A stretch of 64,000 bases of DNA, from NCBI GenBank assembly GCA_963691815.1, contig OY829653.1, forward strand, positions 29,210,250-29,274,249, in the 5' to 3' direction. Origin of the DNA: Echiichthys vipera. Lineage: Eukaryota > Chordata > Actinopteri > Perciformes > Trachinidae. Shown in pieces: positions 11,561-24,682 of the stretch; the stretch's first letter is position 1; the number at the start of each line of letters is the position of its first letter. The translations under genes and the position numbers were made by a program. The notes under the pieces are model-generated. The model saw only the letters and a list, made by a program, of their open reading frames with translations, did not search any database and had not been told where the DNA came from.

Positions 11561-14297
11561 ATAACCACTAGGTCTTAGTTTACTATAGACTTCTTACCTA
11601 CATACACTCTACTGTATATTATCAAAGACATTGCAACTGAGATCGTATTTTTTTCAAGAAAGCGGCTACAATGCCAGGAAATCAAACCAAGATCATATTC
11701 GATTTTTCAAGAAGTTTGAAATCTGTCTAAGATGCCAGCAGCAATGCCAGTGGCAACATATGACTCCTGGGGCTTCCTGTATTGCAGATTGACTGTTTAT
11801 TACCTCATACTGAGGTGTAGGATGAGTATGTGAAAAACATACATACACTCGGCTGATGTGAACATTTATAATCCTTGAACTTCTTATTTTGTTGTTGAGT
11901 TGATATCCATCTTCAGTGCCTTTACTCTGTAATTTCCAGCAAAAACTTACCAGTGTGGGTGGTTTCACTGACAGCTCTTTCCTTGGGCTCTATTCTGTTG
12001 ATGAAGTTGAGTTTCTTTTTCTACACAAGTCTTATGCTGTTCCAAACACGTCAGAAGTGTAGGCAGCCATGTAGGCATCACTTTCTGTGCAAAAGACATG
12101 CCCAGAATAAGGGGTTTAGCTTAGCTGCAATCACTAGAACTTTGTATCATCAGCATCACTGTACTGTATCAATACAGTGTAACAAAATCCACATAGATGT
12201 ATTTTGCGATTCTTACACAGCCTTAGAGGAGCACTTGGTAATGTCAGGGGAAGTGGGAAGTAGAGGTGGAGAGGAGAAAAGGTTTACAGGGGTGGATGGT
12301 GGTCAGATAAAACAGCTCCACACTCGCTTCAAGAAAAGGTTAATGTCTCTCTCTCAATTTCTCAATCTCTCCCTCCCTCGCTTTCCCAGCTGAGGTCTGT
12401 GTGACTTACAGCAGGTCCAGACTGCATTAGATTAAATCATAAATTACCCACCCACCCCCATATCTACATCCCCCCACCCTCCCTATCTCACTCTTCCCTC
12501 TCCCGTCCTTTCCCTATCTCAATCTAGCTCTCCCTTTATTCTCTATATTCCATTCCCCATGTATTTCTTCTGCTCCCCTACTATTATTTCTCCACAGCTC
12601 TAATCATTATTCTCTCCCCCACCTCATTTCTCTTGCTCTCCCTGTACTCTATAATATGAATGCTTCCTGTTAAGAGGACTACTACAGTAGGTTTGGACAG
12701 CAGGCCATGTGGGTGAATGTCAGCTAGTGTTATGTGTTGTTTGGTCTTATATTGTGTCTTTGAGTGGGGGTGTTGCACTGTGGTATAGGCATTCATGCCA
12801 ATGTTACTGCATCAGGTGTCCTGGTTTCTCAGTTTGCTAAAAAAAAATACCTTGGGTGGAGAGACGCAGGTTCGATGGAGATCCATCCGGTAGGTTATAG
12901 AGCTCTACAGGGACAACATACTTTTGGTAGGCCAACGCACAACTTAGCATAACCCTTGGTTCCCTTGACAAAGAGTCAGTTGGAGTTTTCCATTGGACTT
13001 TTGCAGAAAATAAGCTCGTAGCAAACAAAAGTTTGATACTTACACTTTTTGTGCAAGATAATCTTCACAAATGGACACCGCTTTTATTATTTAAATAATA
13101 ATTATTAATAAATAAATCTTATTATTTTGAAGAGTAGACCCAAATACAATCGCCAAAAGTCAAACGCTAATGTAAGGCTAAGAAGGAACTTAGACTTAGA
13201 CTTCTCCTTATTAATCCCTTTGGGATGACTCAAGGTTATTAAATCAAATTTAACTACACCACCCTCTAGCTTCCAACTGACTTTGCTTGTACAGCGTAAT
13301 GATGACTGTAGTCTCATTTAGTGGCTTGTTAGCAAAGGCCTTTTTAAGGACACAAGTGGCATATAGACTTACAAATTTTACCTTGTGGAAGAAAATGTTA
13401 AAATCTTAAGTTAGTGTTAACGACAGACCTTGTGTTAGACATCTAACCAAAAAACCCACTTGAAAATCCCTTTGACTTTGAGACGAGGGAACCAGGAGTG
13501 CAAAAATGCTAACTCACATCCGTGTTTTAGGAATAATTCCTGCAGAACTCAATATGAGCGTATGTGGTACACTGAAAAGCAGACTCTCAATCTCATCCAG
13601 CCATTGTAATTCTTTAGTCAGTTTTAAACATTTTTCAAAACAAAAAGCATCAGAGTAAAAGTGTAAGGAAAACATTAAGAAACGTGTTCATCTGCTTTAA
13701 CGTAAATGTTAGCATGTGCTGCTAACTAGCTTACTACCTTTAGTAGTAATAGAGCATCACTTCCAAGATCAATAAAGAGCACATATTTAGTTTTTCCATA
13801 TTATACTGATAAGGACTAAATAGCTCTACACAGTAATACAAGGACTAAGTTGTTTCTACTTACTAGGTCATCAGTTAGTGAGGATGCCAACTTTTTTGCA
13901 CAGTACACATCGCTTTAGCCCCAGTCTTTTAGCGCAATTTCATGTCGGCTATGTCAAGTTCATATTTAATACCACTTTTCACAGGCCAAAGACACCAACT
14001 TGTGAAGCTCAATTAACTAGATGCAGCTGATAAAAGGCCAATTTGATAGTTGCCAGCTAGAAATAAGAAACATACCCTTTATTTGAAATATTACTTTTAA
14101 GTGGTAAATCTACCAGTCATGAACTGCATATGGGTATTAATGCCAGTTTCAGAATTTGTTAACTGTTTCAAGAGTTTTTTTAAATAACCGTCAAGGATCA
14201 ATAGTGTCACTGAGATTTATCAAGAAAGAAACTACTTGAAACAAATTGATTTGCAGGTGGTACAGTATGTAGTAATATTTTTCATTTACACATACAC
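11561..14297. other. AT-rich unique sequence, nothing recognised
   Basis: No exon or RNA gene was found. The plus-strand frame at 11953-12393 (146 codons) has no recognisable motif, and 12420-12620 is C/T-rich low complexity. Confidence 0.45.
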
Positions 14298-14305
14298 ACA
14301 CACAC

Positions 14306-15184
14306 CAGTGGCGGCTGCTGGTCATTCAAGGAAGGGTGAGCTCATTTTTCCAGCCTACATCAAAAATGTGTTTGTTTATTTTTATTTAAGTTCTACCCTT
14401 CGTAACTTTTCAAGAAAATGATCTGTGACCTTGTCGTACCATCTAGGCGTCTTTTCCAGGCGCTTGACCAGTGTCCTCTCAATGGCAGCAGAGCTGGGCT
14501 GCTTAAACGGCCTTGACCAAGCTGGAGCTGCTGCGCCAGGCTACTGTGAAGTGTAACCGCCTGTGAGTGAGAGTGATCGTGACGGGAGAGAAGCTCCGCA
14601 AACTCAATGCTAGTCGTTTTTAACAAAGACAAAGTCTCTGGGGATCGGTAAAGTCTCTGGATCAGTTCCGAACAACGGAATGAAATACTTTGAAAGTGCT
14701 CCGCTGGATGTTTATTTTTCAAGATCGCTGATTCGCTCATTTAGCTGTCAATCAAAAAAGGATTCCTCCTCAGAAAGCTCATCCAATCATCATGCAGAAG
14801 CCGAGCGTCTGGGCCAGCCCACTGTCCCATTGACCCCCAGAGACGCTGAGCATCCGATGGGCGGGACAAAGCCCAGCATTTATCCAATGAGCGTCTAGTT
14901 TGGCTGCAGTGGAACAACCCGCTCTACGCTTCCCCATTGAAGTCAGTAGAATCTGAGCATCCGACTGTGTAAAGCGCTGTGGAGCTGTGGATGAATGAGA
15001 AGGTGGTTGTGTTGGTTACCTGTGATAAGGAGCTGATTCTGAACGAAAGATAACGGCTTTCTAGCGCGTTTTTAGTCAATGAAATGTAAACACAGCATCA
15101 CATATTTCACCACTTTTTCTTTTTTTTTGGTGACATTTTAAGGGAAGCTGAGCTTCCCTTGCAGTCTTAGAGCAATCTCCACTG
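14306..15184. mobile_element. Non-autonomous hAT-like element with 8-bp target duplication
   Basis: The ends are CAGTGGCGGCTGCTGGTC at 14306 and, inverted, CAGTGGAGATTGCTCTAAG at 15184; both continue into aagg/gaag-type matches (caaggaag versus caagggaag). The element is flanked on both sides by acacacac (14298-14305 and 15185-15192), an 8-bp duplication typical of hAT insertions, although the CA context makes this partly trivial. The 879-bp body contains a minus-strand frame of 115 codons at 14393-14740 and a GC-rich core without a transposase signature. Confidence 0.66.
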
Positions 15185-15413
15185 ACACACACACAAGTAC
15201 ATGCATCAATGTGGAAAGATATCAGAATGATAGGTGACCACAGCTTAGTGCCCCAAACCGTTATGGGGTTTGGTGCATTGCTCAAAGGCACCTTAGGAGT
15301 GTCCAGGAGGTAAACCTCTCCAGCTACCACCCAACACTCCGTACTTAGCCCATACAGCAACTTGAATCGGCTACCCTCCGGTTCCCATGCCAAGTCCCAA
15401 CGCCCACAAGTTC

Positions 15414-16115
15414 ATATAAGGCAAGGCAACTTTATTTGTATAGCACTTTTCATACACAAGGCAGACTCAAAGTGCTTCACAGCACATGTCATACATTCAA
15501 ATGCGTTACAGAAAGACACAAAGAATAAAAAAACATAGACAATAATCAAAACAGTGTGGACGTTAAAAGTGCAAAGATTTATCAGAAAGCTAAGGTGAAC
15601 ATAAAAGTTTTCAGTCTAGTTTTAAAAGTGGTCAGAGTGGGTGAAAGTCTCACATCTTCAGGAAGTTTATTCCAGCTGTTTGTTGCATAATGACTTAAAG
15701 TTGCTTTCCCTTGATTTGAGTTTACTCTGCGAACCACTAACAGATTGGCCTCAGAGGATCTTAGTGATCTAGAAGGCTTATGTAGTGGGAGCATATCAGT
15801 GATATACCTCGGCCCTAGACCATGTAGTGATTTATATGTGAGCAGGAGGATTTTGAAATCGATTCTTTGACGTACAGGAAGCCAGTGTAATGATTTAAGA
15901 ATTGGTGTAATGTGCTCACATATTTTGGTCTTTGTTCAACTCTAGCAGCAGCGTTCTGAACAAGCTGTAGCTGCCTTTTTTTGGGAAGACCTGCAAGGAG
16001 ACCATAACAGTAGTCTAGCCTACTGGTAATAAAGGCATGGACACGTTTTTCTAAGTCATGAGCTGACATGAGCCCTCTAAGTCTTGTTACATTTTTAAGG
16101 TGATACATATACTTT
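15414..16115 (-). mobile_element. 5'-truncated L2-type LINE, 3' end of reverse transcriptase
   Basis: On the minus strand two frames (15815-16108 and 15582-15794) read as the end of an L2-like polymerase. The first contains HAFITSRLDYCYGLLAGLPK then LQLVQNAAARV; the second contains SRSLRSSEANLLVV then WNKLPEDVRLSPTLTTFKTR and ends FTLAF. A frameshift and lost sequence separate them. The 3' untranslated tail (tttatttgtatagcactttt on the plus strand, 15431-15450) is the common fish L2/SINE tail. The catalytic palm is absent, so this is dead. Confidence 0.82.
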
Positions 16116-16690
16116 TAACAAGAAGAGTAAATTGAGGACATGTCACAGTGCCATTATGTCATAACATTCATTTACACATATGTAGTAAAATTGTCTGAAA
16201 TAGCTCTAAGGCTCAATGGGCTAAATAGCTCCAGTTACATTGCGCATGGGTCATCCTCCCCCATGCTCACATAAGGTCAGAGACTTTTTGCAGACGTTTT
16301 TGATAAGTCTTGACTTTTACAAGCATACTCACAAAGATATAAGGGGGGTTCTTGGTAAAAATGGCTTGCAGAGGCTCCCAGGCGACCCAATTGCACACTT
16401 GCAAACCCTACACAATTTGTATATTTATGGTCCTATTATCAGACTCTGTATGGTTCAGCAGGGAAAAAATATCCAGAGAGACTGAGAAGTATTAGTTCAT
16501 TTCACAATGTATTTTTATGCAGTAGTCTTATTTTTGCGCAATGAAAATAGGTTTCCATCTTTAGGTTTCGTTATTTCCTCTGTATTTTGTTTTGGTAAAT
16601 GCGGCCCCTGCCCCCTAGTGCACATATTACTGTTATGTCCAAGTTAGAAGACAGACACCTATGTTGACGTCATCACACATCGTCAGTCAT
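16116..16690. other. Unique sequence, nothing recognised
   Basis: No gene, RNA or element that I can support. Confidence 0.45.
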
Positions 16691-17260
16691 TGTTTATAGA
16701 CCTACAGGCACAGAGGCATGTTCGGGGTTTAACAGAGCGTTGGTGGGATAAGTAAAAGCCCAGGAACAAACAGCATTCCCTCCATTCAACCCCCACACAC
16801 CTTGCTCCACTGCTCTGCTGAAGAAAAAAGGAGAATAAAATAGAGTGACCCTGCCACTACCAGCTCTCTTTTTCCCCCACTGTTCTCTTCTTCCTCCCCC
16901 TTGCCGTGTGAAATCAAATTTCCATGTGGCTCCCGTATCTGTTGCACAGCGAGGTGATTTATCAGGGATGCAAAGAGCATGCAGAAACAATCTTTATTAC
17001 ATCCATTTCCTGCTTGTCAGCCGGGATCATGTTGGCTGTTCATTAAAGGCGCAGCGCAGGTGAGGAGAATGCATCCCGATGCCTTGATAGATTGTCTGCT
17101 CCCCTGTGGTGACAGCAGCTGGATGGATTGAACAGCGGGGGGCAAAGAGGGAGGGGGAAAAAGCGCTGACTCCGTCGCTCCCCGTCAGACACACTTTTAC
17201 ATAGCCGGCCAGTGTCATTTCTACCAAACAGCCCCGCATGCACACATAGACTTCTGACAC
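16691..17260. other. Candidate conserved non-coding block
   Basis: A 570-bp block of balanced composition with tgatttatcagggatgcaaa and gcagcgcaggtgaggagaat, distinct from the AT-rich flanks. Several overlapping frames are open on both strands but none shows splice-consistent coding. Enhancer identity is inference. Confidence 0.28.
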
Positions 17261-18057
17261 TCTCTGGACTTAAGCCAGGAGCCCGCCTTAATGCATCGAT
17301 GCATACACAACGTGAGCAAGATGTAAAAATACAGATACAAATACATTGTTAAAATTAAGTTTATCTTATACAAATACCAACATGTCTGTTGAAAAATCTA
17401 GCCCAATGAACGGCAACAGAGTTTTAGCCAAATACAAAAAAAGAGAAGTTATTCAAATAAATATTAAAAGGGAATTTCTGTTTTTTTTCAACCTGCACCC
17501 TACGTATTTCCCCATGCATTTCTGTTTGAGTCACTGAAGACAATACGTTTTTTTTTAATGAAATTTGTCCAGTATTGAGCAGCCTGGCTGCTGTGAACAG
17601 TTGCAATGCTATCAAACGGTGCAAGAACCACTGTAAGTGTACATCCACTATAAGTGAGTTTTTGCCAGTGACAGGCTCAGATTGCTCTTAGAAGTGTCTG
17701 GATGATGGAATGACAGAGGAGTTATCGTTATCCTGCCATGCTTTGGTGTGTAGCTACTGATGCAGGTCAACAAAAGTAACTTTAGCTAATAGCATTAGAC
17801 TACCTACACTCTGTCTGCTGCACTTCACACTTGGAACAGCTTTTTTCTTTAGGAAAACGTGTTTTGGTAGAATGTCTTCTCCTCTTTGCTGGGTTCCGTG
17901 TATCCACAGTTATAAGGTTCCATTTGTAGCACAACTAGTCACAACTTCTGCCTGTCTGCATCCAAAGGTAACCTCAATGAAAGCTGCGTAAAGTGTAGCT
18001 CCACGTTTTGTTTGCACACTTCATAAATACACAAACACAAACAATTATTTTTATTAG
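17261..18057. other. Unique AT-rich sequence, nothing recognised
   Basis: No exon, RNA or named repeat was found. Confidence 0.45.
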
Positions 18058-18069
18058 AAATCTTTTAGA

Positions 18070-18273
18070 CTGGGGCGATCAGTGGCTCAGTGGTTAGAGA
18101 AGTCGCCTCATGTAAAGAGGCTGAAGGTCCTGGAGGCAGCGGCTGCGGGTTTGACTCTGACCTACAGCCCTCTGCTGCATGTCTCTCCCTCTCTCTCTCA
18201 CCCCATTCCATGTCTGTCCTGTAAAATAAAGGCTTGAAAAACTGCCAAAATATCAAATCTTAAAAAAAAAAAA
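18070..18273 (+). mobile_element. tRNA-headed SINE, copy 1
   Basis: The head contains an A-box-like TGGCTCAGTGG (18083-18093) and a B-box-like GGTTTGACTCT, followed by a body (ctgctgcatgtctctccctc) and an A-rich tail. It is bounded by a perfect 12-bp target duplication AAATCTTTTAGA (18058-18069 and 18274-18285), proof of retroposition. Same family as the copies at 62587 and 30393. It is not a functional tRNA gene. Confidence 0.88.
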
Positions 18274-18285
18274 AAATCTTTTAGA

Positions 18286-19455
18286 TAACACAAAGCTACG
18301 CTTCCAACTCTCTCTGCCGGCGATCCTCTCTGAAGATGCACCATCTTTCTTTAATGTAGTAAGATACTTATAATAATGATCTGATTCTGTCAGGGGCAAA
18401 AAAACGTACATTGATGGTGCAGAGTGGCCCCGTTTGATTGTGTTGCAGCCTGGTTCCCAGCAGTCCAATACTGGAATATTGCAATAAAAGCTGTTGCCAT
18501 GAGTAATTTACACAGAATCACATGGGGGAACAGGGTCCAGGTTGAAAAATACCAAAATTCCCCTTTAACTTTAATAACCAAAAATTCCACTCAGACTTAT
18601 TTGTAACAATTATTTATTTCAATAAAATAAATAACTAATGCTGACGGTTTGTTTCCTAGTTTTGAAGTTACGTTCCATATTGGACCATCAGCACCCTGAT
18701 CTGTATAGGTATTTTCAAATTCATAATGACTAGGGTTTCCTCTTCATGCATCAAGCAGCGGAGGTTTGTCATTCCAGGAATTTGATTGCCACTGCTGAAT
18801 TATTTTAATCATAAATTTAAAAAATAATAATAATATTATATATATATATATTTATTTATTTTTAAACAAGAGGAAATTGGTCTCTATCCATGTCCTAACA
18901 GCACACGAGAATCAACTATCGCATATCAATGACACTCTTTGTCCACGGTGTGGAACAAGCTGTAAAATATGCGCCTGGAAAAACGGTATATGTCCCGTGC
19001 ACTGTGGACTCCTAAGCCGTGCCATCACTTCAAACACACACAAGTGCCACACATTTCCTCCAAGTCTTTATCTGGTCTGTTGACATACGATAAAACATTT
19101 ATTTAGGTTTTGGAGTAAAAAAGAGTGTTTTGTTTAGATAACTCATCATTTCAACTAAAGTATCAGCTGTTCTTCTTCTTCTGCATTGCTCACAGCCAGT
19201 AAGGACAATCAAAAACAACATACCCAAACTAACTTTAGCGGACACCTGTCTTTGTCGCATGCTGTTAGGACACGATGCTCCCTCTGCTGATTAGTCAGAT
19301 GTCAAAATACAGCACACAGTAACATAACAGCAAATACAATCACTTGAGTGAAACACGTGACAGACGCACAGAAGCTTTCATCTGAGACATTATACAGATT
19401 CAATCTGACACAGTTATTATCTGTTAGTGAGTAATAATATAATATGTTTTGGGTT
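18286..19455. other. AT-rich sequence with a possible repeat core
   Basis: The block near 18880-19090 (cacggtgtggaacaagctgt, tatgcgcctggaaaaacgg) has the look of an interspersed repeat I cannot name. A (TA)n run lies at about 18837-18850. No gene was found. Confidence 0.4.
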
Positions 19456-20917
19456 TACAACCCAAATTCACATGGAATTGGGACGTGTAATTGTAAAACC
19501 TTAATAAAAACAGAATACAACAATTTGCAAATCCTTTTCAAACTATGTTCAATTGAATACACTACATCGACAACATATTAAATGTTCAAACTGATAAACT
19601 TCATATTGTTTTGTAAATATTAACTCATCTTGATTATAATGCCTGCAACACGTTCCAAAAAAACTGGGACAGCGGCAAAAGAAGACTGGGAAAGTTGAGG
19701 AATGCTCCAAAAACACCTGTTTGGAACATTCCACAAGTGAACAGGTTCATTGGAAACAGGTGAGTGTCATGATTTGATATAAAAAGGAGCATCACTGAAA
19801 GAACCAGTCGTTCACAAGGATGGGGTGAGTTTCACCACTTTGGGAACAACTCCCTGAGAAAATAGTCCAACATTTTAAAAACAACGTTTCTAAATGTACA
19901 GTTGCAATGAATTTGGGAATTTCATCATCTTCAGTCCATAATATCATCAAAAGATTCAAAGAATCCTGAGAATCGCATTAAAACCAACATTATTCTGTAA
20001 AGGATATTACCACGTGGGCTCAGGAACACTTTAGAAAACCACTGTCACTGATAGTTTGACGCTCCATGTAGTGCAAGTTAAAACTCACACCCAGATACAA
20101 CCCCGTCTTCTCTTGGATCGAGCTCATCTGAGATGGACTGACACAAAGTGGAAAAGTGTGCTGTGGTCCACATTTACAGTTGTTTTTGGAAATCATGGAG
20201 GTCGTGTCCTCAGGGAAAAAGAGGAAAAGGATCATCCAGATTGTTATCAGCGTAATGTTGAAAGGCCAGCATCTGTGATGGTATGGGGGTGTGTTAGTGC
20301 CCATGGCATCATGGGTAACTTAGACATCTGTGAAGGCACCATTAATGCTGAGAGTAAAGGTTTTGGAGCAACATAAGCTGCCATCCAAGAAACGTCTTTT
20401 TCAGGGACTTCCCTGCTTATTTCACCAACACAATGCAAAGACACATTCTGCATGTGTTACAACAGGGTGGCTTTGTAGTACAAGAGTGCAGGTACTAGAC
20501 TGGCCTGCTGCAGTCCACACCTGTCTGCCATTGAAACTGTGTGGAGCGGAGACCAAGGGCTTCTGAGCAACTGAAGATGTGCATCAAGCAAGAATGGGAG
20601 AGAATTCCAACTACAAAGCTTCAACATTAGTGTCCTCAGTTCCCAAAGTCTTGTTGAGTGTTGTTAAAAGGACAGGTGATGGTGAAAAAAATGCTCCGGT
20701 CCTAGCTGTTTTTAGAACATGTTGCAGGCATCAAATTCATTAGTAAATATTTTCCAAAAAACAATAAAGTTTATCAGTTTGAACTTTAATGTATTGTCTT
20801 TGCAGTGTATTTAATTGAATATAGATGAAATATGAATGAAAAGGATTTGCAAATCATTGTATTCTGTTTTTATTCAAGTTTTACACAACGTCCCGACTTC
20901 ATGTGAACCGGGGTGTA
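19456..20917 (+). mobile_element. Decayed full-length Tc1-like transposon with ~200-bp inverted repeats
   Basis: The element lies between TA dinucleotides at 19456-19457 and 20916-20917. The ends are long inverted repeats of about 200 bp: the left has acagaatacaacaatttgca and ataatgcctgcaacacgttc; the right has the inverse, aaaggatttgcaaatcattg and gaacatgttgcaggcat. This is a family I know to be abundant in fish. Confidence 0.88.
20056..20566 (+). pseudogene. Tc1 transposase remnant (DDE domain)
   Basis: Two overlapping frames keep transposase phrases: LRWTDTKWKSVLWS, VVFGNHGGRVLREKEE and ERPASVMVWGCVSAHGIMGN in 20056-20376, then a frame change and RLFQGLPCLFHQHNAKTHSA in 20330-20566. The aspartate expected right after VLWS is gone (sequence reads STF), and the aspartate before LSxIE is replaced by His (PHLPLK/PHLSAIE region by frame). 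With stops in the DNA-binding half (19830-20020) the gene is inactive. Confidence 0.82.
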
Positions 20918-22010
20918 TGAAAATAAGCAATGTATAAATATATAAACATTTTGCCTATATTGTGTCTTAATATGATAATCAGACATTTAATGCATGTAAA
21001 ATATTTTGAACTAATCTTGACTTGAACTAAGACCATGACTAAAAAACCTAAAATGAACACATGACGATTACGGGTCATTTATAACTGCTTGTTTGTCAGA
21101 TCACATGTACTGCACACAAAGTAGGTCCAAAGAACCCTTCCCAGCAAGGCGCTCTTTGCAGGCACACACTTTTTTCCCCACATGCACGCGTCACCTCCAC
21201 TACTTCAACTCCATCGAATGGAAAGCACTGACTATTCACAACCTATAACACAAAAAGACAGTTATAGTATACTACAACCTTTTTCCAATCCCTAATATTT
21301 TGTAATAATCATATTCACCTCAAATACATCAGTCAATACATTTACATTTTGTCTGACACTAGCTTTTAAGCATGAGGGGAAACTGAACTGATTGTACAAT
21401 CAGTATATTCTTAATGTATCTGATAATTAACTAATTTCTGGAAAACAATGAAGCAACATATGTATGCTGCCTACATACAATACTACATATAAAATATTAA
21501 ATGTACACTTGTCCTGCTTTATCGAAACAAATCATTATGTCACACTGGCACACAAGTAGTGAGATATGGAACGTTGGGAGAAAACAAAGTAACATATGTG
21601 ACAGTAAACAAAACGTCACCCATCAACGCATTTTAGAGCTATGCTACGTCAACAGCTACAGGAAATGAATTTGCCGTTAGATAACATGATAGATTATCCA
21701 ATGAAGATATTGCCTTTTCATCATAAACAACACAATTTCATCACTTTTCCGAAACATTCAAGGATTTTACTAATTCCCTGTTTTTCTTTCAGGCCTGACA
21801 AACAATATAATGAAATTCCATGGCTGTTCACGGTTTTCCATGACTTGTGGAAGCCTGAACTTTGCTAAATCCAACACCTTAGCATTTCCACAGAGTCTGC
21901 TGGCCTTTGGCATCAACCATCTACTCACAGTTAGTGACTTGTCAACACCCCATATTTCTATATGATCTTTCATCAGAGGTGACTTCCCCTGCTCTGCATA
22001 AGAAACCACA
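20918..22010. other. AT-rich unique sequence, nothing recognised
   Basis: No gene or element supported. Confidence 0.45.
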
Positions 22011-22014
22011 CAGG

Positions 22015-22215
22015 TTGGGAAACTGAGCTGGGTATCACTTTGTCAGATGCTGGGATGATGCACTGGATGCAATACATGCATCCTTCTGTTGTGCAAGGCT
22101 TGCCTCATTCAGTTCCAAGTTCTGCATAGGATCCATTTCAGCAAAGCTAGAATACCAAAGAATTATCCGAATCTCTCTGGTTGAGCCAGATGCCCTGGGG
22201 TAAGGGGGTAATACT
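22015..22215 (+). mobile_element. L1-type LINE ORF2 C-terminal scrap
   Basis: In shifting frames the plus strand reads like the post-RT part of fish L1 ORF2: ITLSDAGWDDALDAIHASF, then LIQFQVLHRIHFSKARIPK with YPN following. This W...I.LS....ALxxIHxSS/CARxxLIQFKVLHRxHFSKARL pattern is characteristic. A frameshift sits between the two halves, and everything upstream is missing or unrecognisable. Confidence 0.62.
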
Positions 22216-22219
22216 ATCT

Positions 22220-23505
22220 AATACTATACTAAAATATAAATATGAATCTATAATACTACTCTATCATATGTCCTCATATGTGCAGACTGGAATAAAATGT
22301 GTTAATGAAAAAAGAACACTCATTCAGTGTTGCTTAGCAACCATTTTGCTACCTGTCAATGACTATGTTGCTTGGTGGTGAAAGATAATCATGATAATCA
22401 CGCTCTTAGTTTGTGCTACCTCGACAGACTGTCAGTGGTTTGTGTGCAACACTTTTTCAAATGTGCAGTAATAAGGGAAATTATGGCCTGCTTTGTTTAC
22501 ACTGTATAGGTACAATGTGCGCTTAGATACTGGTAATAGTGGGTTAATACACTAGTATGTGACTCAGTTAACATACAAATCACCATACCAATTGTTTCAG
22601 TGTTAATCAACCAAAAGCTGTTTTTTACCTAAAATTTGCCTTTTTTAGATGGTATGTTCTTGGTTAGACACACAACACCAGCTGTTTAGAAATCATTGTT
22701 ATATATGGTGAGTGAGTATTTTGGACTGTTATAACGTTAATGTTCAGCAAAGGTCTCAGATGAGAGCATCTCAGGAGCAGTTGTTGTGTTCAGTGTCATG
22801 ACACCATAGATTATAACACACTGATCGTGAAAACTAACTAAGAAAATGTGCAGTTCACTCCCAAAAGTACAATTTTCCCGGTTGTTTTTTTTTGTTTGTT
22901 TATTTAAATGAAAGTTTTCTGTAGGACACTCTACAGATGTGATGCACAGCATGAGCAGACAGTGAAGTAAATGCTTTTCATGTTGTATGGACATGCCTCA
23001 TTAAGTCAATCAGCTGAGACTGTAGAATATTTAAAGTACAGCTCTACTTCTTACAGTAGCTATGTAAGCCACCATAATCAGCCATAAAATGTTTTATCAC
23101 TCCTCCTACATCAAGAGATAAATACATACAGTATGACTACATTCAGTGAATACAGCTCTGCATCTACATTGGGCTCACATTATTCCCTCAGTGGATTGCT
23201 TTTCAAAGTACAACTATAAAATCCCACCAGCTTCACCTTAATGTAATTCCCAAGACATAAAAAAGAAAGTGCACAATATGTACATCTGCTATAGGATGCA
23301 TTAAAGGAGGGGAGAGAGTAGGCAGGATTCGCCTAAATTGATGTTTACCTGTATATATATTCCACATACTATTGTGATGCTCTGCAAGGAAGACAGCATA
23401 TCTTCAAAGGACCATTTCCTTGCTCTTTGCAAATCAGTGTGACATAAAACTGTCCTACTCACTGAGATCACTGAATTATCTTTGACACTGCTCAGCTGTC
23501 TTTCT
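22220..23505. other. AT-rich unique sequence, nothing recognised
   Basis: No exon or named repeat was found. The minus-strand frames around 22737-23747 show no family motif. Confidence 0.45.
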
Positions 23506-23509
23506 CTCT

Positions 23510-23545
23510 CCATCCATCCATCCATCCATCCATCCATCCATCCAT
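23510..23545. repeat. (CCAT)9 microsatellite
   Basis: Tandem CCAT tetranucleotide of 36 bp, followed by a GC-richer block to about 23740. Confidence 0.95.
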
Positions 23546-24680
23546 ACGCCCCCCTTCCCCAGTCCAATTTGTGTCCTGTGTCTCTGTAGACCAATGACAT
23601 GTAATGACAATGGCGTAAGCACCAATCAATATCGGAGTGCTTTTGGGACGCCCTTCCAGGAGGGACGGAGGCCTGTGTTGATAGCAGGTGACAGGCACAA
23701 TGGGGCTGTTGTGGGATAAGGTGGGTGGAAGGTGGATGCCATTTCACTGATGAATGTTTATATTCAACCCAGTCGTGGCTAATGACTGCTGTTTATGTTG
23801 TATACCTATATGTAACAGCCGTCTTTTATTCCTTCTATGGAAGGGTCCTAGCCTCAATCATCAAAACATGCATAGAACAAGTTCTAAATAGGTGCCTATG
23901 AACTGCCCATACAGACAAGAAAGTTGCCATGTAAAAAATAGGTATATAACAATGAGACATATAATATTATATAAAGTACCATATTAAACTGCTTGTGCAT
24001 GTACAGGCTCAGTTACATACGGAACCGCTCCCAAATTGCAAGATATGGTCAACCATATCTCTTTCATGTCCGAGAAACCCTATAGTAAAGAGTAGTTATA
24101 GGCAGCTGAGTGAGATAAAGATGAAAAATATTACAGACAATGAGGTGAAGATACTGTAGCATCCCTGAAGCAGGCATAAAGGAAAGTGTCCCAGCATGTT
24201 GTTGGTGTTAATTTTCTCAATTTGTCGTTTCTTCTCTAAATCATGAGAAAAAAAGGGATGGAAGCCCATCAGGTGACAGCATCAAATGCCTTGTTTTGCT
24301 CGACCAACAGTCCAAAGACATCCAGTTTACTTTAATGTAAAACCACGGAAAACAACTGATTCTCACCTTTGAGAACCTGGAACTAACTTTTCCTTGAAAG
24401 ATTAATTCAACAATTAATCCATTATCACAGTAGCTGCGGATATATCTCCTGTTGATGCTTGACACTTGCTTTTTAATTGTTGCACTTTTTTAAAAAATGT
24501 TTCAGTATAGCAGAAAACCTACCTGGCTCAGTTAAATCAATCAAAATGAATGCAAACGATTCCTCTGGATCTTCTGTAGCCACACATGCTAAGTGATGTA
24601 CCACATGAGGATCAAGATAAAATTATGGCATAATTTCGCTCTAGATAAAATGTTTAAAATATAAATGTATATGTGTGTAT
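23546..24680. other. Unique sequence, nothing recognised
   Basis: The block at 23546-23740 is compositionally distinct and might be regulatory. The remainder is AT-rich without recognisable content. Confidence 0.4.
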
Positions 24681-24682
24681 AG

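Noticed and set aside
18070..18150. tRNA gene
   Set aside because: A- and B-box-like motifs are present, but the sequence is the head of a SINE with target duplication and A-rich tail, and does not keep a full cloverleaf.
20247..20453. Minus-strand frame opposite the Tc1 transposase
   Set aside because: Antisense shadow of the transposase remnant.
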